Source: Streptomyces sp. V3I8
Lineage (GTDB): Bacteria; Actinomycetota; Actinomycetes; Streptomycetales; Streptomycetaceae
Reading direction: 5' to 3'
NCBI RefSeq assembly: GCF_030817535.1
Contig: NZ_JAUSZL010000002.1
Coordinates: forward strand, 7,936,001-8,000,000
DNA: 64,000 bases
Part shown: piece by piece, positions 34,533-43,705 of the stretch
How positions within the stretch are numbered: position 1 is the stretch's first letter
Layout of the letters: each line of letters starts with the position of its first letter
Position numbers and translations under genes: made by a program
Notes under the pieces: model-generated
Database searches by the model: none
What the model was told of the DNA's origin: nothing
Seen by the model: the letters and a program-made list of their open reading frames with translations, nothing else

Positions 34533-34551
34533 GGCGTGCCCGCCGTACGGG

Positions 34552-35379
34552 TCAGAGCTCGGACTCGCCCCACAGGCTGACGTCCACGGTGTCGCCGACC
34601 GACACCCTGCCGGTCCGCAGGATGGAGAACTTCGTACCGAACGCGATCCCGCCCCCGGCCGCCCGGCGGTACCCGGCGAGGGTGCGCAGCGGTTCCGGGC
34701 CCGCTCCCGCGCCCACTTCCTGGTCGACCATGGTCACGGCACAGCGCAGGGCGAGCTTCGCGTACGCCAGTTCCGTACCGCCGACGGTCATGCGGTGGGC
34801 GCGGTCCTCGGTGTGCGGTTCGTCCCAGCCGTCGACCACGATGTTGGGGCGGAAGCGGTCCATGGGCAGCGGGCGCGCGCCGCGTTCGGCCAGCTTCCGG
34901 TGCAGCAGGTCCAGCGTGGAGCGCGACACGACGTGCAGGGCGCCGCTGTCCGCGTAGCCGCAGGTACCTGGGGTCCTGCCGTCGGTCACCCTCTCGTGCT
35001 CCGGCGGCACGCGTACGAGCCGGCTGGGCGCGCCGAGCACGCCGGAGAGCCAGTCGGCCGCCGCCGGGCCCTGGTCGATCCCCTGGTACGCGACCCCGAA
35101 GAGGTCGACCGGCCGTCGGGCGCCGACGGTGTCGACCTCCACGTCCACGCTCCCGTGTCCGGGCGCGCGGAGCGTGAGGCGGCCGCCGTCGGCGCCGATG
35201 CCGGGCCGGATCACGGCCAGCCGGGGATCGCGCCGCTGCGTGCGGTGGACGCCCTCCTCGCTGACGACCATGAAGCTCCGGTCGTGCGCCAGCCCGGCGG
35301 GCGTCACCAGGGTCTCGCCCACCGGGACCCCGGCGCACCCCTTGACGGGGTAGTACGTCAACTCGACGATGCTGCCCAT
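34552..35379 (-). CDS. MOSC-domain protein (MOSC_N plus MOSC)
   Basis: ATG 35379 follows AGGAGAG. The 275-residue product opens MGSIVELTYYPVKGCAGVPV, the MOSC N-terminal beta-barrel, and has the MOSC core from about residue 130, including PMDRFRPNIVVDGWDEPHTE and LALRCAVTMVDQEVGAG, with the conserved cysteine that binds sulfur or molybdenum cofactor in relatives (mARC/YcbX-like). It probably takes part in molybdopterin-linked reduction; a partner is not visible nearby. Longer upstream readings cross a gene-free region and are not supported. Confidence 0.9.
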   Translation of the reverse strand: MGSIVELTYYPVKGCAGVPVGETLVTPAGLAHDRSFMVVSEEGVHRTQRRDPRLAVIRPGIGADGGRLTLRAPGHGSVDVEVDTVGARRPVDLFGVAYQGIDQGPAAADWLSGVLGAPSRLVRVPPEHERVTDGRTPGTCGYADSGALHVVSRSTLDLLHRKLAERGARPLPMDRFRPNIVVDGWDEPHTEDRAHRMTVGGTELAYAKLALRCAVTMVDQEVGAGAGPEPLRTLAGYRRAAGGGIAFGTKFSILRTGRVSVGDTVDVSLWGESEL

Positions 35380-35899
35380 ACGCTGACCTGCTCTCCTCTG
35401 TACCGACTGCCTGTTCCGCTCCGCTGGTGCGGTCATACGATCACAACCCGCTCCACCGTCTCCCGGCCGCCACCGCGCCCGCCGGGCAGATGCGGGCGAA
35501 GGCCCGGTGACCCAGTCTGCTGGAGTCGGCGGCGACGACCACACGTTCGGCGCGATCTTGAACCGGGGGCTCACGGCCGGCTCGTCGGCGATGTCGAGCG
35601 CGTTCGTTTCGCGATGCGCCGCTTCTCCGAGGCGCGGCGGGAGCGCGCACCGACCCGGCCGAGGCCCGTGCCGTCGTTGCCGACGCGGGCGTGGACGCGC
35701 CGGCCGTCTCGCCGCCCGCCTCGACGTGTCGCCCGCCTCGACGTGTCGCTCGTGCCGCTCGTACCGCACGGTTCGTCCGGTGTACCGGACACCGAACTGC
35801 GGGCGGCGGACCATCGGCGTCCTGGACGCCGACACGCGCCCCCGGAGGCGCGTGTCGGCGCTCATCCGTGCCGGGTGCCGCCGCTGGTATTTTTTCACC
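35380..35899. other. Intergenic region, possible ferredoxin remnant
   Basis: No intact gene. On the minus strand at about 35450-35560 one frame reads RVVVAADSSRLGHRAFARIC then PAGAVAAG before a stop. This resembles the C-terminal end of small single-cluster ferredoxins (the C-P-x-G-A ligand). The rest of such a protein is not found in any frame. Otherwise this region supplies the upstream sequence of the divergent MOSC and AraC genes. A direct repeat (CCCGCCTCGACGTGTCG, twice, about 35719-35752) is present. Confidence 0.35.
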
Positions 35900-36715
35900 A
35901 TGCGGGAGACCCGTATCCACCTGGGCGAGCCGCCCGTCGTCGTCGACGCGGGCGTCGGCGTGCACGGGGTCGCGAGCCGCACGGACGTCTTCCGGCTGCC
36001 CGGTCTGTGGCAGCTGCACCTGTACCAGTACGAGGCCGAGCTGACCGTCGACGGCACGCCGCACCTCGTCCGCCCCGGCCGGGTCAGCCTCGTACCGCCG
36101 GGCGCGACGGTCCGCTTCCGCTACCGGGGCCGCTCGGAGCACCTGTACGCACATCTGCGCACCGCCTCCGCCGGAACGCCGCTCACCGTGCCCGTACTGC
36201 AGGACACGGGAGCCGAACTGCCGCTGCTGACCGCCTTGTTGCTACAGGCGGTCGCCTCCGCGCGGGGCGAGCCGGACCGCGCCCGGGCCGAGATCTGGAC
36301 CGTGCTGTGGCGTATCGCCCACCTCGCCCCGGCCGCCGAACGTCCCGGACCGCACCCGGCCGTCACCGCCGCGATCGCGTACATCGAGGCGCACCTCGCC
36401 GCCCCGCTCACCGTGCCCGCCGTGGCCCGTGCCGCGGGCGTCTCGCACAACCACCTGACCCGGCTCTTCCGCGCCGCCACGGGCGCCACGGTCGTCGCGT
36501 ACATCCGCCGCCGCAGGCTCGACCGCGCCCGGCACCTGCTGCGGGCCTCGACGCTGTCCATCCCGGCGGTCGCCGCGTCGGTCGGCATCGCGGACCTGCA
36601 GGCCTTCAACAAGGCCTGCCGGCGCGAACTGGGCGGATCGCCACGAGCCCTGCGCGGCGAGCCCGGTCCGGGGCCCGGTCCGGGGCCCGGTCCGGAGTCC
36701 GCCGTTACGACCTGA
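35900..36715 (+). CDS. AraC family transcriptional regulator
   Basis: ATG 35900 starts a 271-residue regulator. Residues 1-110 form a cupin-like ligand domain (LWQLHLYQYEAELTVDGTPH, RVSLVPPGATVRFRYRG). The C-terminal AraC domain has two HTHs: LTVPAVARAAGVSHNHLTRL and LSIPAVAASVGIADLQAFNK. A Gly-Pro tail (PGPGPGPGPGPE) is encoded by a 12-bp repeat. An in-frame extension upstream to 35507 has no family match and is rejected. Its last 11 bases overlap the converging methyltransferase gene. The target is unknown; the divergent MOSC gene is a candidate. Confidence 0.9.
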   Translation: MRETRIHLGEPPVVVDAGVGVHGVASRTDVFRLPGLWQLHLYQYEAELTVDGTPHLVRPGRVSLVPPGATVRFRYRGRSEHLYAHLRTASAGTPLTVPVLQDTGAELPLLTALLLQAVASARGEPDRARAEIWTVLWRIAHLAPAAERPGPHPAVTAAIAYIEAHLAAPLTVPAVARAAGVSHNHLTRLFRAATGATVVAYIRRRRLDRARHLLRASTLSIPAVAASVGIADLQAFNKACRRELGGSPRALRGEPGPGPGPGPGPESAVTT

Positions 36716-37862
36716 CGGCCTTCAGGACCACGAACTTCGCGTCGCTCGCGACCAGTTCGCTGTTGCCGAAGAGGCGCCGCAGCTTCACGTGGTAGCCGAG
36801 ATGACGGTTGCCGACCACCCACAGTTCGCCCCCCGGACGCAGCGCACGGCGTGCCCCGCTGAACATCCGCCACGCGGTGGCGTCGGTCGTCGCCTGGTGG
36901 GAGTGGAAGGGCGGGTTGTTCAGGACCAGGTCGACGCTCCCTTCCGGGACGCCGTTCAGGCCGTCGTCGACGCTGAACTCCGCCTTGCCGTACTCCGCGG
37001 TGCCGTCGGTGTTCGCCCGGTACGTCGCCTCCGCCGAGGCCACCGCCTGGTACGACTCGTCCACGAACAGCACCTCGCCCGCCGGCCGCGCCAGCGCCAG
37101 CGCGGTACCGACCACGCCGTTCCCGCAGCCCAGGTCCACGATCCGCCCGGCACCACCGTCGTACGGCAGGTGCTGCAGGAAGAACCTGGTGCCGATGTCC
37201 AGGCGCTCGGCGCAGAAGACGCCCGCCTCGTTGACGACGGTGCGTCCGGAGACCGGGCCGATGCCGTCGGGCAGCGTGTAGCGCAGCGGCCAGGGGTTCG
37301 CCGGCGGCACCAGCCCGGGGTTCGGCGTGCAGAAGATCAGCCGCGCCTTCTTCTCGGCCAGCGACGTCCGGGTCGGACCCAGGATGCGTTCGAACAGTTT
37401 GAGCGTCGAGGTGTGGATCTCCTTCACCATGCCGGTGCCGACGACGACCGTCCCCTCGTGCACGGCGGGCGCCAGGCGCAGCAGCTGGTCCTCCAGCAGC
37501 GCGAGGCTCTTCGGCACGCGCACCAGCAGCACGTCCACGCGCCCCGGTACCGCGTCCTGGGTGGTGAGGAGGCGTACGGAGTCCTGGTCGACGCCGTTGC
37601 GCGCCAGGTTGGCGCGGGTCGCCTCCCGGGTGAGGAACGAGTCCGTGACCTGCACGGGGTGGTGTGCCGCGAGCGCCGTGGTGAGGGCGCCCCACCGGTC
37701 GCCGACCACGACGACCGTGCCGTCGAGCGCCCGGTCGCTCTCCGCGACATGCCGCAGCAGATACTCGTCGGAGGCGTCCCACGCACGGAGCTGGTCACGG
37801 GAATCCTCGGGGAAGCGCGCCAGCACAAGCTCGGCCGAGGGGGTCGTCATACGGTCGGTCAT
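36705..37862 (-). CDS. RlmG/RsmC-type class I methyltransferase
   Basis: ATG 37862 is used (37850 is an equally plausible start). The 385-residue product has a degenerate N-terminal methyltransferase-like half (ALDGTVVVVGDRWGALTTAL) and an active C-terminal half: SAM-binding IVDLGCGNGVVGTALAL at residues 240-256 and the catalytic NPPFHSHQATTDATA at about 315. Two tandem halves with NPPFH are diagnostic of the RsmC/RlmG group that methylates guanine N2 in rRNA. The exact rRNA position cannot be decided from sequence alone. Confidence 0.9.
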   Translation of the reverse strand: MTDRMTTPSAELVLARFPEDSRDQLRAWDASDEYLLRHVAESDRALDGTVVVVGDRWGALTTALAAHHPVQVTDSFLTREATRANLARNGVDQDSVRLLTTQDAVPGRVDVLLVRVPKSLALLEDQLLRLAPAVHEGTVVVGTGMVKEIHTSTLKLFERILGPTRTSLAEKKARLIFCTPNPGLVPPANPWPLRYTLPDGIGPVSGRTVVNEAGVFCAERLDIGTRFFLQHLPYDGGAGRIVDLGCGNGVVGTALALARPAGEVLFVDESYQAVASAEATYRANTDGTAEYGKAEFSVDDGLNGVPEGSVDLVLNNPPFHSHQATTDATAWRMFSGARRALRPGGELWVVGNRHLGYHVKLRRLFGNSELVASDAKFVVLKAVRS

Positions 37863-37957
37863 CGGGTCCAGGCTAACTGAGGCGCAGCTCAGCGCGGATC
37901 GGCAGCCCGCCGCACTCCCCTCGGGGGTGCGCCGGCGCGTGCGCGAGGATGGGGACC

Positions 37958-38722
37958 ATGGACGCCGAACTGTTTCCGAGGAACCGGACGCAGATCGCGC
38001 CGGGCGCCGTGCACGTGCCGGACTGGCTGACGGCCGGGCGCCAGAGGGAGCTTCTGGAGGCCTGCCGCGACTGGGCCCGTCCGCCCGCCGGACTGCGGAC
38101 GGTGCGTACACCCGGCGGCGGCACGATGACCTCCCGGCAGGTCTGCCTCGGTTGGCACTGGTATCCGTACGGTTACGCGTCCACGGTCGTCGACGGGGAC
38201 GGGGCACCGGTGAAGGAATTCCCCGCCTGGCTGGGAGAACTGGGCCGCCGGGCGGTACGGGACGCCTTCGGCGCAGGTGAGGGGGAGGGGGAGGGGGAAG
38301 GTGCGAACGGGGGCGGGGACGGGGCCGGGGGCGGGGGCGGGTACGGCTACGACATCGCGCTGATCAATTTCTACGACGCCGACGCCCGCATGGGGATGCA
38401 CCGCGACAGCGACGAGAAGTCCGGCGCCCCCGTGGTGTCGCTGAGCCTCGGTGACACCTGCGTCTTCCGGTTCGGCAACACCGTGTCGAGGAGCCGCCCC
38501 TACACGGACGTGGAACTGCGCAGCGGCGACCTGTTCGTGTTCGGCGGCGCGTCCAGGTCCGCCCATCACGGCGTGCCGCGCGTCCACCCGGGCACGGCCC
38601 CGCCCGAGTTGGGACTGACCGGCCGTCTGAACATCACCCTGCGGGTGAGCGGTCTCCCGGCCGTCCGCCCGGCCGCCGCCCGGCCACCGGGCGACCGGAT
38701 CATGGGAGACTCGCCCTCATGA
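37958..38722 (+). CDS. AlkB-like 2-oxoglutarate/Fe(II) dioxygenase
   Basis: ATG 37958 (GAGG nine bases upstream) begins a 254-residue AlkB-family protein. Iron ligands are visible as His and Asp in GMHRDSDEKSGAPVVSLSLG and the distal His in ASRSAHHGVPRV, and the 2OG-binding Arg is in RLNITLRVSG. The substrate lid motif is LINFYDADARMGMH. It should repair alkylated bases by oxidative demethylation. An insert of about 22 Gly/Glu residues (GEGEGEGEGANGGGDGAGGG) precedes the iron site and is encoded by G-runs. The ROK gene overlaps its end by 4 bp. Confidence 0.9.
   Translation: MDAELFPRNRTQIAPGAVHVPDWLTAGRQRELLEACRDWARPPAGLRTVRTPGGGTMTSRQVCLGWHWYPYGYASTVVDGDGAPVKEFPAWLGELGRRAVRDAFGAGEGEGEGEGANGGGDGAGGGGGYGYDIALINFYDADARMGMHRDSDEKSGAPVVSLSLGDTCVFRFGNTVSRSRPYTDVELRSGDLFVFGGASRSAHHGVPRVHPGTAPPELGLTGRLNITLRVSGLPAVRPAAARPPGDRIMGDSPS
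38278..38342 (+). repeat. G-run tract with G-quadruplex potential inside the AlkB-like gene
   Basis: Runs of five guanines separated by single adenines (GGGGGAGGGGGAGGGGGA) are followed by further G4-G5 runs up to 38342, all on the coding strand. At least four G-runs of three or more occur within short loops, which meets the usual G4 pattern. Confidence 0.85.
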
Positions 38723-39960
38723 GCGGCGATGCGGCCCCCGGCGCGGTGGGAGAAGGAAGCACCAGGACACGGCTGGACCGGGGACGGGGTGCGCTCGGGC
38801 CCGCGCTGGAACTCGTGCACACCGGACGGGCACCGACCCGTGCCGTGCTCACCGCCGAACTGGGCGTCACGCGCGCCACGGCCGGCGCGGTCGCCGCGGA
38901 GCTGGAGGCGCTCGGCCTGATCCGCGTCGACGCCCGCCCCGGCGCGGCCGCCGGCTCGCAGGGCCGTCCCTCGCACCGTCTCGAGGTCGCCGAGGACGGA
39001 CCCGTCGCCCTCGCCGCCCAGGTGCACTCCGACGGCTTCCGGGCCGCCCTGGTGGGCCTCGGCGGCCGGCTCGTGGCGACCGCCCCCGGCTGCGAGACCG
39101 TGGACGCCGACCCCGCGAAGGTGCTCGGCTCGGTCGTCGAGGCCGGCGCCGAACTGCTCCGGCGGACCGGACGCCGCTGCGTGGGCGCCGGACTCGCCGT
39201 CCCGTCGGCCGTCGCCGAACCCGAGGGCACCGCGCTCAACCCGCTCCACCTGGCCTGGCCGGCCGGGGCGCCCGTGCGGGAGATCTTCGCCGAGTGCGTG
39301 CGGGCGGCGGGCATCACCGGTCCGGCGTTCGCCGCCAACGACGTGAACCTCGCCGCGCTCGCCGAGCACCGGCACGGCGCGGGCCGCGGCGCCCGCGACC
39401 TGCTGTGCGTGGCGACCGGGCACCGGGGTGTCGGCGGTGCGCTGGTGCTCGACGGGCGCCTGCACACGGGCAGTTCGGGCCTCGCCCTGGAGGTCGGCCA
39501 TCTCACGGTCAGCCCGGAGGGCCGCCCCTGCCACTGCGGCAGCCGGGGCTGCCTGGACGTGGAGGCCGACCCCCTCGCGTTCCTGACGGCGGCCGGCCGC
39601 GACCCCGGGCCCGAGGTGTCACTGCTCCAGCAGGCGAACGAGCTGATCCGCCGCCACTACGCCGACCCGACCGTACGCACCGCCACCGAGGCGCTGATCG
39701 ACCGGCTGGGCCTGGGTCTTGCGGGCCTGGTCAACATCCTCAACCCGGACCGCATCATCCTCGGCGGTCTGCACCGCACCCTGCTGGACGCCGACCCGGA
39801 CCGGCTGCGGGCCGTCGTGGCCGACCGCAGTCTCTGGGGCCGGAGCGGGAGTGTCCCGATCCTGGCCTGCACGCTGGACCACAACAGCCTGGTGGGGGCG
39901 GCCGAGTTGGCATGGCAGCCGGTCCTGGACGACCCGATCGGGGCGCTGGCACCCGTCTGA
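38719..39960 (+). CDS. ROK-family regulator (HTH plus sugar-kinase-like domain)
   Basis: ATG 38719 overlaps the AlkB-like stop (ATGA). The 413-residue product has an N-terminal winged HTH (RAVLTAELGVTRATAGAVAA), then the ROK fold: a sugar-binding region (VGAGLAVPSAVAEPEGTALN), the phosphate loop DLLCVATGHRGVGGALVLDG, the metal motif CHCGSRGCLDVEAD, and LEVGHLTV. Such proteins usually repress sugar-use genes. Coupling to an AlkB-like gene is unexpected and may simply reflect dense packing. The regulated sugar cannot be read from this neighbourhood. Confidence 0.92.
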   Translation: MSGDAAPGAVGEGSTRTRLDRGRGALGPALELVHTGRAPTRAVLTAELGVTRATAGAVAAELEALGLIRVDARPGAAAGSQGRPSHRLEVAEDGPVALAAQVHSDGFRAALVGLGGRLVATAPGCETVDADPAKVLGSVVEAGAELLRRTGRRCVGAGLAVPSAVAEPEGTALNPLHLAWPAGAPVREIFAECVRAAGITGPAFAANDVNLAALAEHRHGAGRGARDLLCVATGHRGVGGALVLDGRLHTGSSGLALEVGHLTVSPEGRPCHCGSRGCLDVEADPLAFLTAAGRDPGPEVSLLQQANELIRRHYADPTVRTATEALIDRLGLGLAGLVNILNPDRIILGGLHRTLLDADPDRLRAVVADRSLWGRSGSVPILACTLDHNSLVGAAELAWQPVLDDPIGALAPV

Positions 39961-40146
39961 ACGGGTCCACCGGCCGCGCATCTTCTCAGCCGTCCGGCGT
40001 CCGAGGACCGGGGGTTCGGGGCGGAGCCCCCGAGGTCGGGAACGGGCAGGGGCGGCGGGGGCGAGAACAACGAGGCGTACCCACCCGTATACGCCCCCGG
40101 CCACCCCCCGGCGGTCCCCGCCGCGAAGCGGGCTGTCACCGCCCGG

Positions 40147-40680
40147 TCAGCCGGCAACGGCCGACCGGGCGGGAGCGTGTCCCTGGAGCGCATGCGCCTC
40201 GGCGACGCGCTCCACCTCCACGAACCCGCGGACGGGCGACTCGACGACCGTGGCGAACGGCGGACGCACGGGCGGTGCCGCCACGGGGGAGGGGGCCGCG
40301 AGGGTGAACCACACGACCTTGCCCGACTCGCCGTTCGGCCGCGCACCCCAGCTCTCGCTCACCGCGGCGACCATCGACAGACCACGCCCGCAGGTCGCGG
40401 AGGAAGTGGCGTCCTGCACCTCGGGGAGGCGCGGATCGAGGTCGTGCACGGAGACCGTGAGCCGGTCGAGCCGCAGCTCGATCTCGACCGTGCACAGCTT
40501 GTCGGGCCGCGCGTGCAGGTGGACGTTGGTCAACAACTCGGTCACACCCAGCGCGGCCCGGTCTATCAACGGGTCCAGACGCCAGTAGCGCAATTGCGCA
40601 GATACGATTCTGCGGACCTGGCCGATCCTTGAGGGCAGAGCCTGGAGCTCCACGGTGCAATGCCTTGGCTGGCTGATCAC
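40147..40680 (-). CDS. RsbW-like ATP-binding protein (anti-sigma type HATPase)
   Basis: GTG 40680 follows GGGGAG. The 177-residue product has a single-domain HATPase_c: AALGVTELLTNVHLHARPDK (N box with E and N) and SATCGRGLSMVAAVSESWGA (G box), in the style of the many Streptomyces RsbW/SpoIIAB-like kinases. The N-terminus is short (VISQPRHCTVELQALPSRIG), so no sensor is present. The 40-residue C-terminal extension is specific. It may bind a sigma factor or an antagonist, but none is encoded adjacent. Confidence 0.85.
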   Translation of the reverse strand: MISQPRHCTVELQALPSRIGQVRRIVSAQLRYWRLDPLIDRAALGVTELLTNVHLHARPDKLCTVEIELRLDRLTVSVHDLDPRLPEVQDATSSATCGRGLSMVAAVSESWGARPNGESGKVVWFTLAAPSPVAAPPVRPPFATVVESPVRGFVEVERVAEAHALQGHAPARSAVAG

Positions 40681-40897
40681 GCTGCGACTCCCCGAATTGA
40701 GGTCCGGAAGAAGACGAGTACGGATCCAGCGGGCTGCCTGCGCGCGCCGGCCGCCCTGCTGTCGTTGGCCGGCGGGCTGGTTCGCAGCGTTATCGCCGGT
40801 AAACCCAGAGTGACGTGACAACAGAGTGACCCAGGAGGTGAGGGACCGCAACTCGCCGTGGTCCGGGCGCCCTGGCGTGCGGCGGCCGACGGGGGCC

Positions 40898-41221
40898 TCA
40901 GCGCCCGCGCCCCGCCGCGTTGCGCACGGCCTCGATGAACCGGCGGGCGGCCGGCGGACCGGGTTCCCCCGGAGCCGGGTCCTGGTCGCCCAGGGTGAGC
41001 AGGTAGCGGGTGCCGTTGACGTCCGCCAGGGCCCGGTCCCCGTTGGCGAACCAGGGCTTCGACGCCCGGACCGCCTGCACCGGCGCGCTGTCGATCTCAC
41101 TGCCGTAACTGGTGAGCAGCTCCAGCCGGCCGTCGCTGATCCGGACCTGCCCGGCCCGGGTGAGCGAACGCAGCCTCTTCCCGATCCGCACGCCTCTGGC
41201 TGTGAACTCCGGCTCCGCCAT
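40898..41221 (-). CDS. Conserved hypothetical protein
   Basis: ATG 41221 gives a 107-residue protein, MAEPEFTARGVRIGKRLRSL, with a beta-rich middle (QVRISDGRLELLTSYGSEID, APVQAVRASKPWF) and a helical end. No signal peptide or membrane helix is present. I recall similar proteins in other Streptomyces but no assigned function. It follows the same strand as the RsbW-like gene, 217 bp upstream of it, and may or may not share transcription. Confidence 0.7.
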   Translation of the reverse strand: MAEPEFTARGVRIGKRLRSLTRAGQVRISDGRLELLTSYGSEIDSAPVQAVRASKPWFANGDRALADVNGTRYLLTLGDQDPAPGEPGPPAARRFIEAVRNAAGRGR

Positions 41222-41565
41222 GTGCCCCACCCCCTCGTGCGCTCGGGTCGTACTCCGTCGTGAGAACCCGCCGGCCCCGTTCACCTGTCCGTCCCGCCGG
41301 GACCGGCGTCCTGTGCGTACATGCTCCGTGCGTGCAGTCTGCCCGCGCGGGGCGGCGCGCACCAGTGCGCATCGTGGCGTGGCACATGCCCTCGGGCGCA
41401 CTCGCGCGAATGCGCCCCCCGGCCTCTGGGCGACCGGCGGCACCAGTGGTTCCTTTGAGGTTCCCAAAGGAGTGTTTATGCAGGTGAGAAGCGTGTGGAA
41501 GGTGCCTATGATCGAGGCGTCCGACCGCGCGGCCCAAGGCCGGCACCATCCGAAGGAGCCCCGCC
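41222..41565. other. Divergent promoter region of the PLP-enzyme gene
   Basis: No gene. TCCTTTG (41451-41457) and CAAAGGA (41465-41471) form a 7-bp inverted repeat with a 7-bp spacer, and TATGAT at about 41507 is a good -10 box for the downstream gene. The first 200 bp shows nothing else I can name. Confidence 0.5.
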
Positions 41566-42699
41566 GTGAGCACCCCGCAGCAGGCCCGCCCGCACGAACC
41601 GACAGCCACGCTCGACGTCGACCACAGCGACGCGGAGTACCGGCACTGGCTCAAGGAGGCCGTACGGAAGGTGCAGGCCGACGCGAACAGGTCGGCCGAC
41701 ACCCACCTGCTGCGCTTCCCGCTGCCCGAGCGCTGGGGCATCGACCTGTACCTCAAGGACGAGTCCACCCACATCACCGGCAGCCTCAAGCACCGCCTCG
41801 CCCGTTCGCTCTTCCTCTACGGCCTGTGCAACGGCTGGATCCGCCGCGGCCGCCCCGTCATCGAGGCGTCCAGCGGCTCCACGGCCGTCTCCGAGGCGTA
41901 CTTCGCCGGCCTGATCGGTGTGCCGTTCATCGCCGTGATGCCGCGCACCACGAGCGCCGAGAAGTGCCGGCTGATCGAGTTCCACGGCGGCCGGTGCCAC
42001 TTCGTCGACGACCCGCGGACGATGTACGAGGAGTCGGCGGCCCTCGCGGCCGAGACCGGCGGCCACTACATGGACCAGTTCACCTACGCCGAGCGGGCCA
42101 CGGACTGGCGCGGCAACAACAACATCGCCGAGTCGGTCTTCCGGCAGCTGCGGCTGGAGCGCTATCCCGAGCCCGCCTGGATCGTGGCCACCGCGGGGAC
42201 CGGCGGCACCTCGGCGACCATCGCCCGCTATGTGCACTACATGCAGTACAACACCCGTATCTGCGTGGCCGATCCGGAGAACTCCTGCTTCTTCGAGGGC
42301 TGGACCACGGGCGACGCGGGGGTCACCACCGACTGCGGCTCCCGTATCGAGGGCATCGGCCGGCCGCGCATGGAACCGAGCTTCGTGCCGGGGGCCGTCG
42401 ACCGGATGATGAAGGTGCCGGACGCGGCGAGCGTGGCGGCCGTGCGGGCACTGGAACGGGCCATCGGCCGCAAGGCGGGCGGTTCGACCGGCACGGGGCT
42501 GTGGAGCGCGCTGAAGATCGTGGCGGAGATGGCGGCGGCGGGGCGCACCGGAAGCGTGGTGACGCTGTTGTGCGACCCCGGGGACCGCTATCTCGACAAG
42601 TACTACTCGGACGACTGGCTGGCCGGCCAGGGACTGGACATCGCGCCCTACGCGGCTACGATCGAGTCGCTGCTGGCCACGGGGGTCTGGCCGGCCTGA
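41566..42699 (+). CDS. PLP-dependent cysteine synthase/desulfhydrase-family enzyme (Cds1-like)
   Basis: GTG 41566 follows GAAGGAG. The 377-residue enzyme has the fold-type II PLP lysine in [20 protein letters not shown] (Lys75), the substrate loop [20 protein letters not shown], and a phosphate-binding Gly-rich loop [15 protein letters not shown]. The sequence pattern is that of the actinobacterial Cds1-like group (as in M. tuberculosis Rv3684), which breaks L-cysteine to sulfide, pyruvate and ammonia. A synthase function is the alternative. It faces a DeoR-type regulator gene that ends at 42860. Confidence 0.88.
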   Translation: MSTPQQARPHEPTATLDVDHSDAEYRHWLKEAVRKVQADANRSADTHLLRFPLPERWGIDLYLKDESTHITGSLKHRLARSLFLYGLCNGWIRRGRPVIEASSGSTAVSEAYFAGLIGVPFIAVMPRTTSAEKCRLIEFHGGRCHFVDDPRTMYEESAALAAETGGHYMDQFTYAERATDWRGNNNIAESVFRQLRLERYPEPAWIVATAGTGGTSATIARYVHYMQYNTRICVADPENSCFFEGWTTGDAGVTTDCGSRIEGIGRPRMEPSFVPGAVDRMMKVPDAASVAAVRALERAIGRKAGGSTGTGLWSALKIVAEMAAAGRTGSVVTLLCDPGDRYLDKYYSDDWLAGQGLDIAPYAATIESLLATGVWPA

Positions 42700-42859
42700 G
42701 CGGCCCGCGCGCGGTGGACCGCCGAGCGGGACGAGGCCGTCCCTCCCGCGCACACCGGGCGTACGGGAACGGTCCCGGCGAAGTACGGTCCCACCGGCCG
42801 CGGTCGACGGGTCATGCGCCCCGTCCCGGCGTGCGGACGACGACAGGGGGAGCGGCCCC

Positions 42860-43705
42860 TCAGTCGTCGAGCCCGTCCTCCGGCTCGGAGGGCTCGGGTT
42901 CGCCCGCGACCACCAGGCGCCGCAGGTGCTCGGAGACCTCCGCGCGCGCCTCGGCGGGCAGCCCGCCGTCCGTCACCAGCGTGTCGACCTGTTCCAGCGC
43001 GGCGAACGAACTCAGGCCCACCGTGCCCCACTTGGTGTGGTCCGCGACCACGACGACACGCCGCGCGGACTGCACGAGGCGCCGGTTCGTCTCGGCCTCC
43101 GCCAGATTCGGCGTGGACAGGCCCGCCTCCACCGATATGCCGTGCACCCCGAGAAAGAGCACGTCGAAGTGGAGCGCCTCGATGGCCTGGTCCGCGACCG
43201 GCCCCACCAGGGAGTCCGACGGCGTGCGCACCCCGCCCGTCAGTACGACCGTCGCCGCGCCCTGCCGCTGCCCCGTCGTGCGCTGCGCCGAGTGGAAGAC
43301 ATCGGCCACCCGCACGGAGTTGGTCACCACGGTCAGGTCCGCCACGTCGAGAAGCTGCTGGGCGAGCGCGTACGTCGTGGTGCCGCCCGACAGCGCGATC
43401 GCCGTGCCCGGCGCCACCAGCGCCGCGGCCGCCCGCGCGATGTCCTCCTTGGCCGTCAGCTCCAGCCCCGACTTGGCCTCGAAACCCGGCTCGTGCGTAC
43501 TCGCCTCGGCCACCGGGACGGCGCCGCCGTGCACCTTCTCCACCACGCCCTGCCGGGCGAGCGCGTCCAGGTCGCGACGGACCGTCATGTCGGACACGCC
43601 GAGCTTCCTGGTGAGTTCGTTGACGCGGACACCGCCGCGCCGACGGACCTCGTCGAGGATCAGAGCGCGTCGCTGCTCCGCGAGGAGGTTCTGATTCTCG
43701 CTCAC
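42860..43705 (-). CDS. DeoR/GlpR family transcriptional regulator
   Basis: GTG 43705 gives a 281-residue regulator. The DeoR HTH reads RRGGVRVNELTRKLGVSDMT then VRRDLDALARQGVVEKVHGG; the sensor domain (DeoRC) has IALSGGTTTYALAQQL, TVVTNSVRVADV, and VVVVADHTKWGTVGLS. These proteins normally respond to phosphorylated sugars. The reading from 43870 lacks family similarity before this start. No sugar gene is adjacent, so its target is unknown. Confidence 0.92.
   Translation of the reverse strand: MSENQNLLAEQRRALILDEVRRRGGVRVNELTRKLGVSDMTVRRDLDALARQGVVEKVHGGAVPVAEASTHEPGFEAKSGLELTAKEDIARAAAALVAPGTAIALSGGTTTYALAQQLLDVADLTVVTNSVRVADVFHSAQRTTGQRQGAATVVLTGGVRTPSDSLVGPVADQAIEALHFDVLFLGVHGISVEAGLSTPNLAEAETNRRLVQSARRVVVVADHTKWGTVGLSSFAALEQVDTLVTDGGLPAEARAEVSEHLRRLVVAGEPEPSEPEDGLDD

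Noticed and set aside
35507..35899. N-terminal extension of the AraC regulator
   Set aside because: The extension is in frame but has no similarity to AraC proteins, while ATG 35900 starts the cupin domain directly.
41478..41566. ATG with a perfect AAAGGAG site, as a possible leader peptide before the PLP-enzyme gene
   Set aside because: The frame has no stop before the main start and runs on out of frame through the gene, so it is not a typical leader; there is no cysteine-rich or other regulatory peptide signal.
41112..43694. Very long plus-strand frame across the PLP-enzyme and DeoR genes
   Set aside because: It crosses two genes on different strands and contains no recognisable domain.
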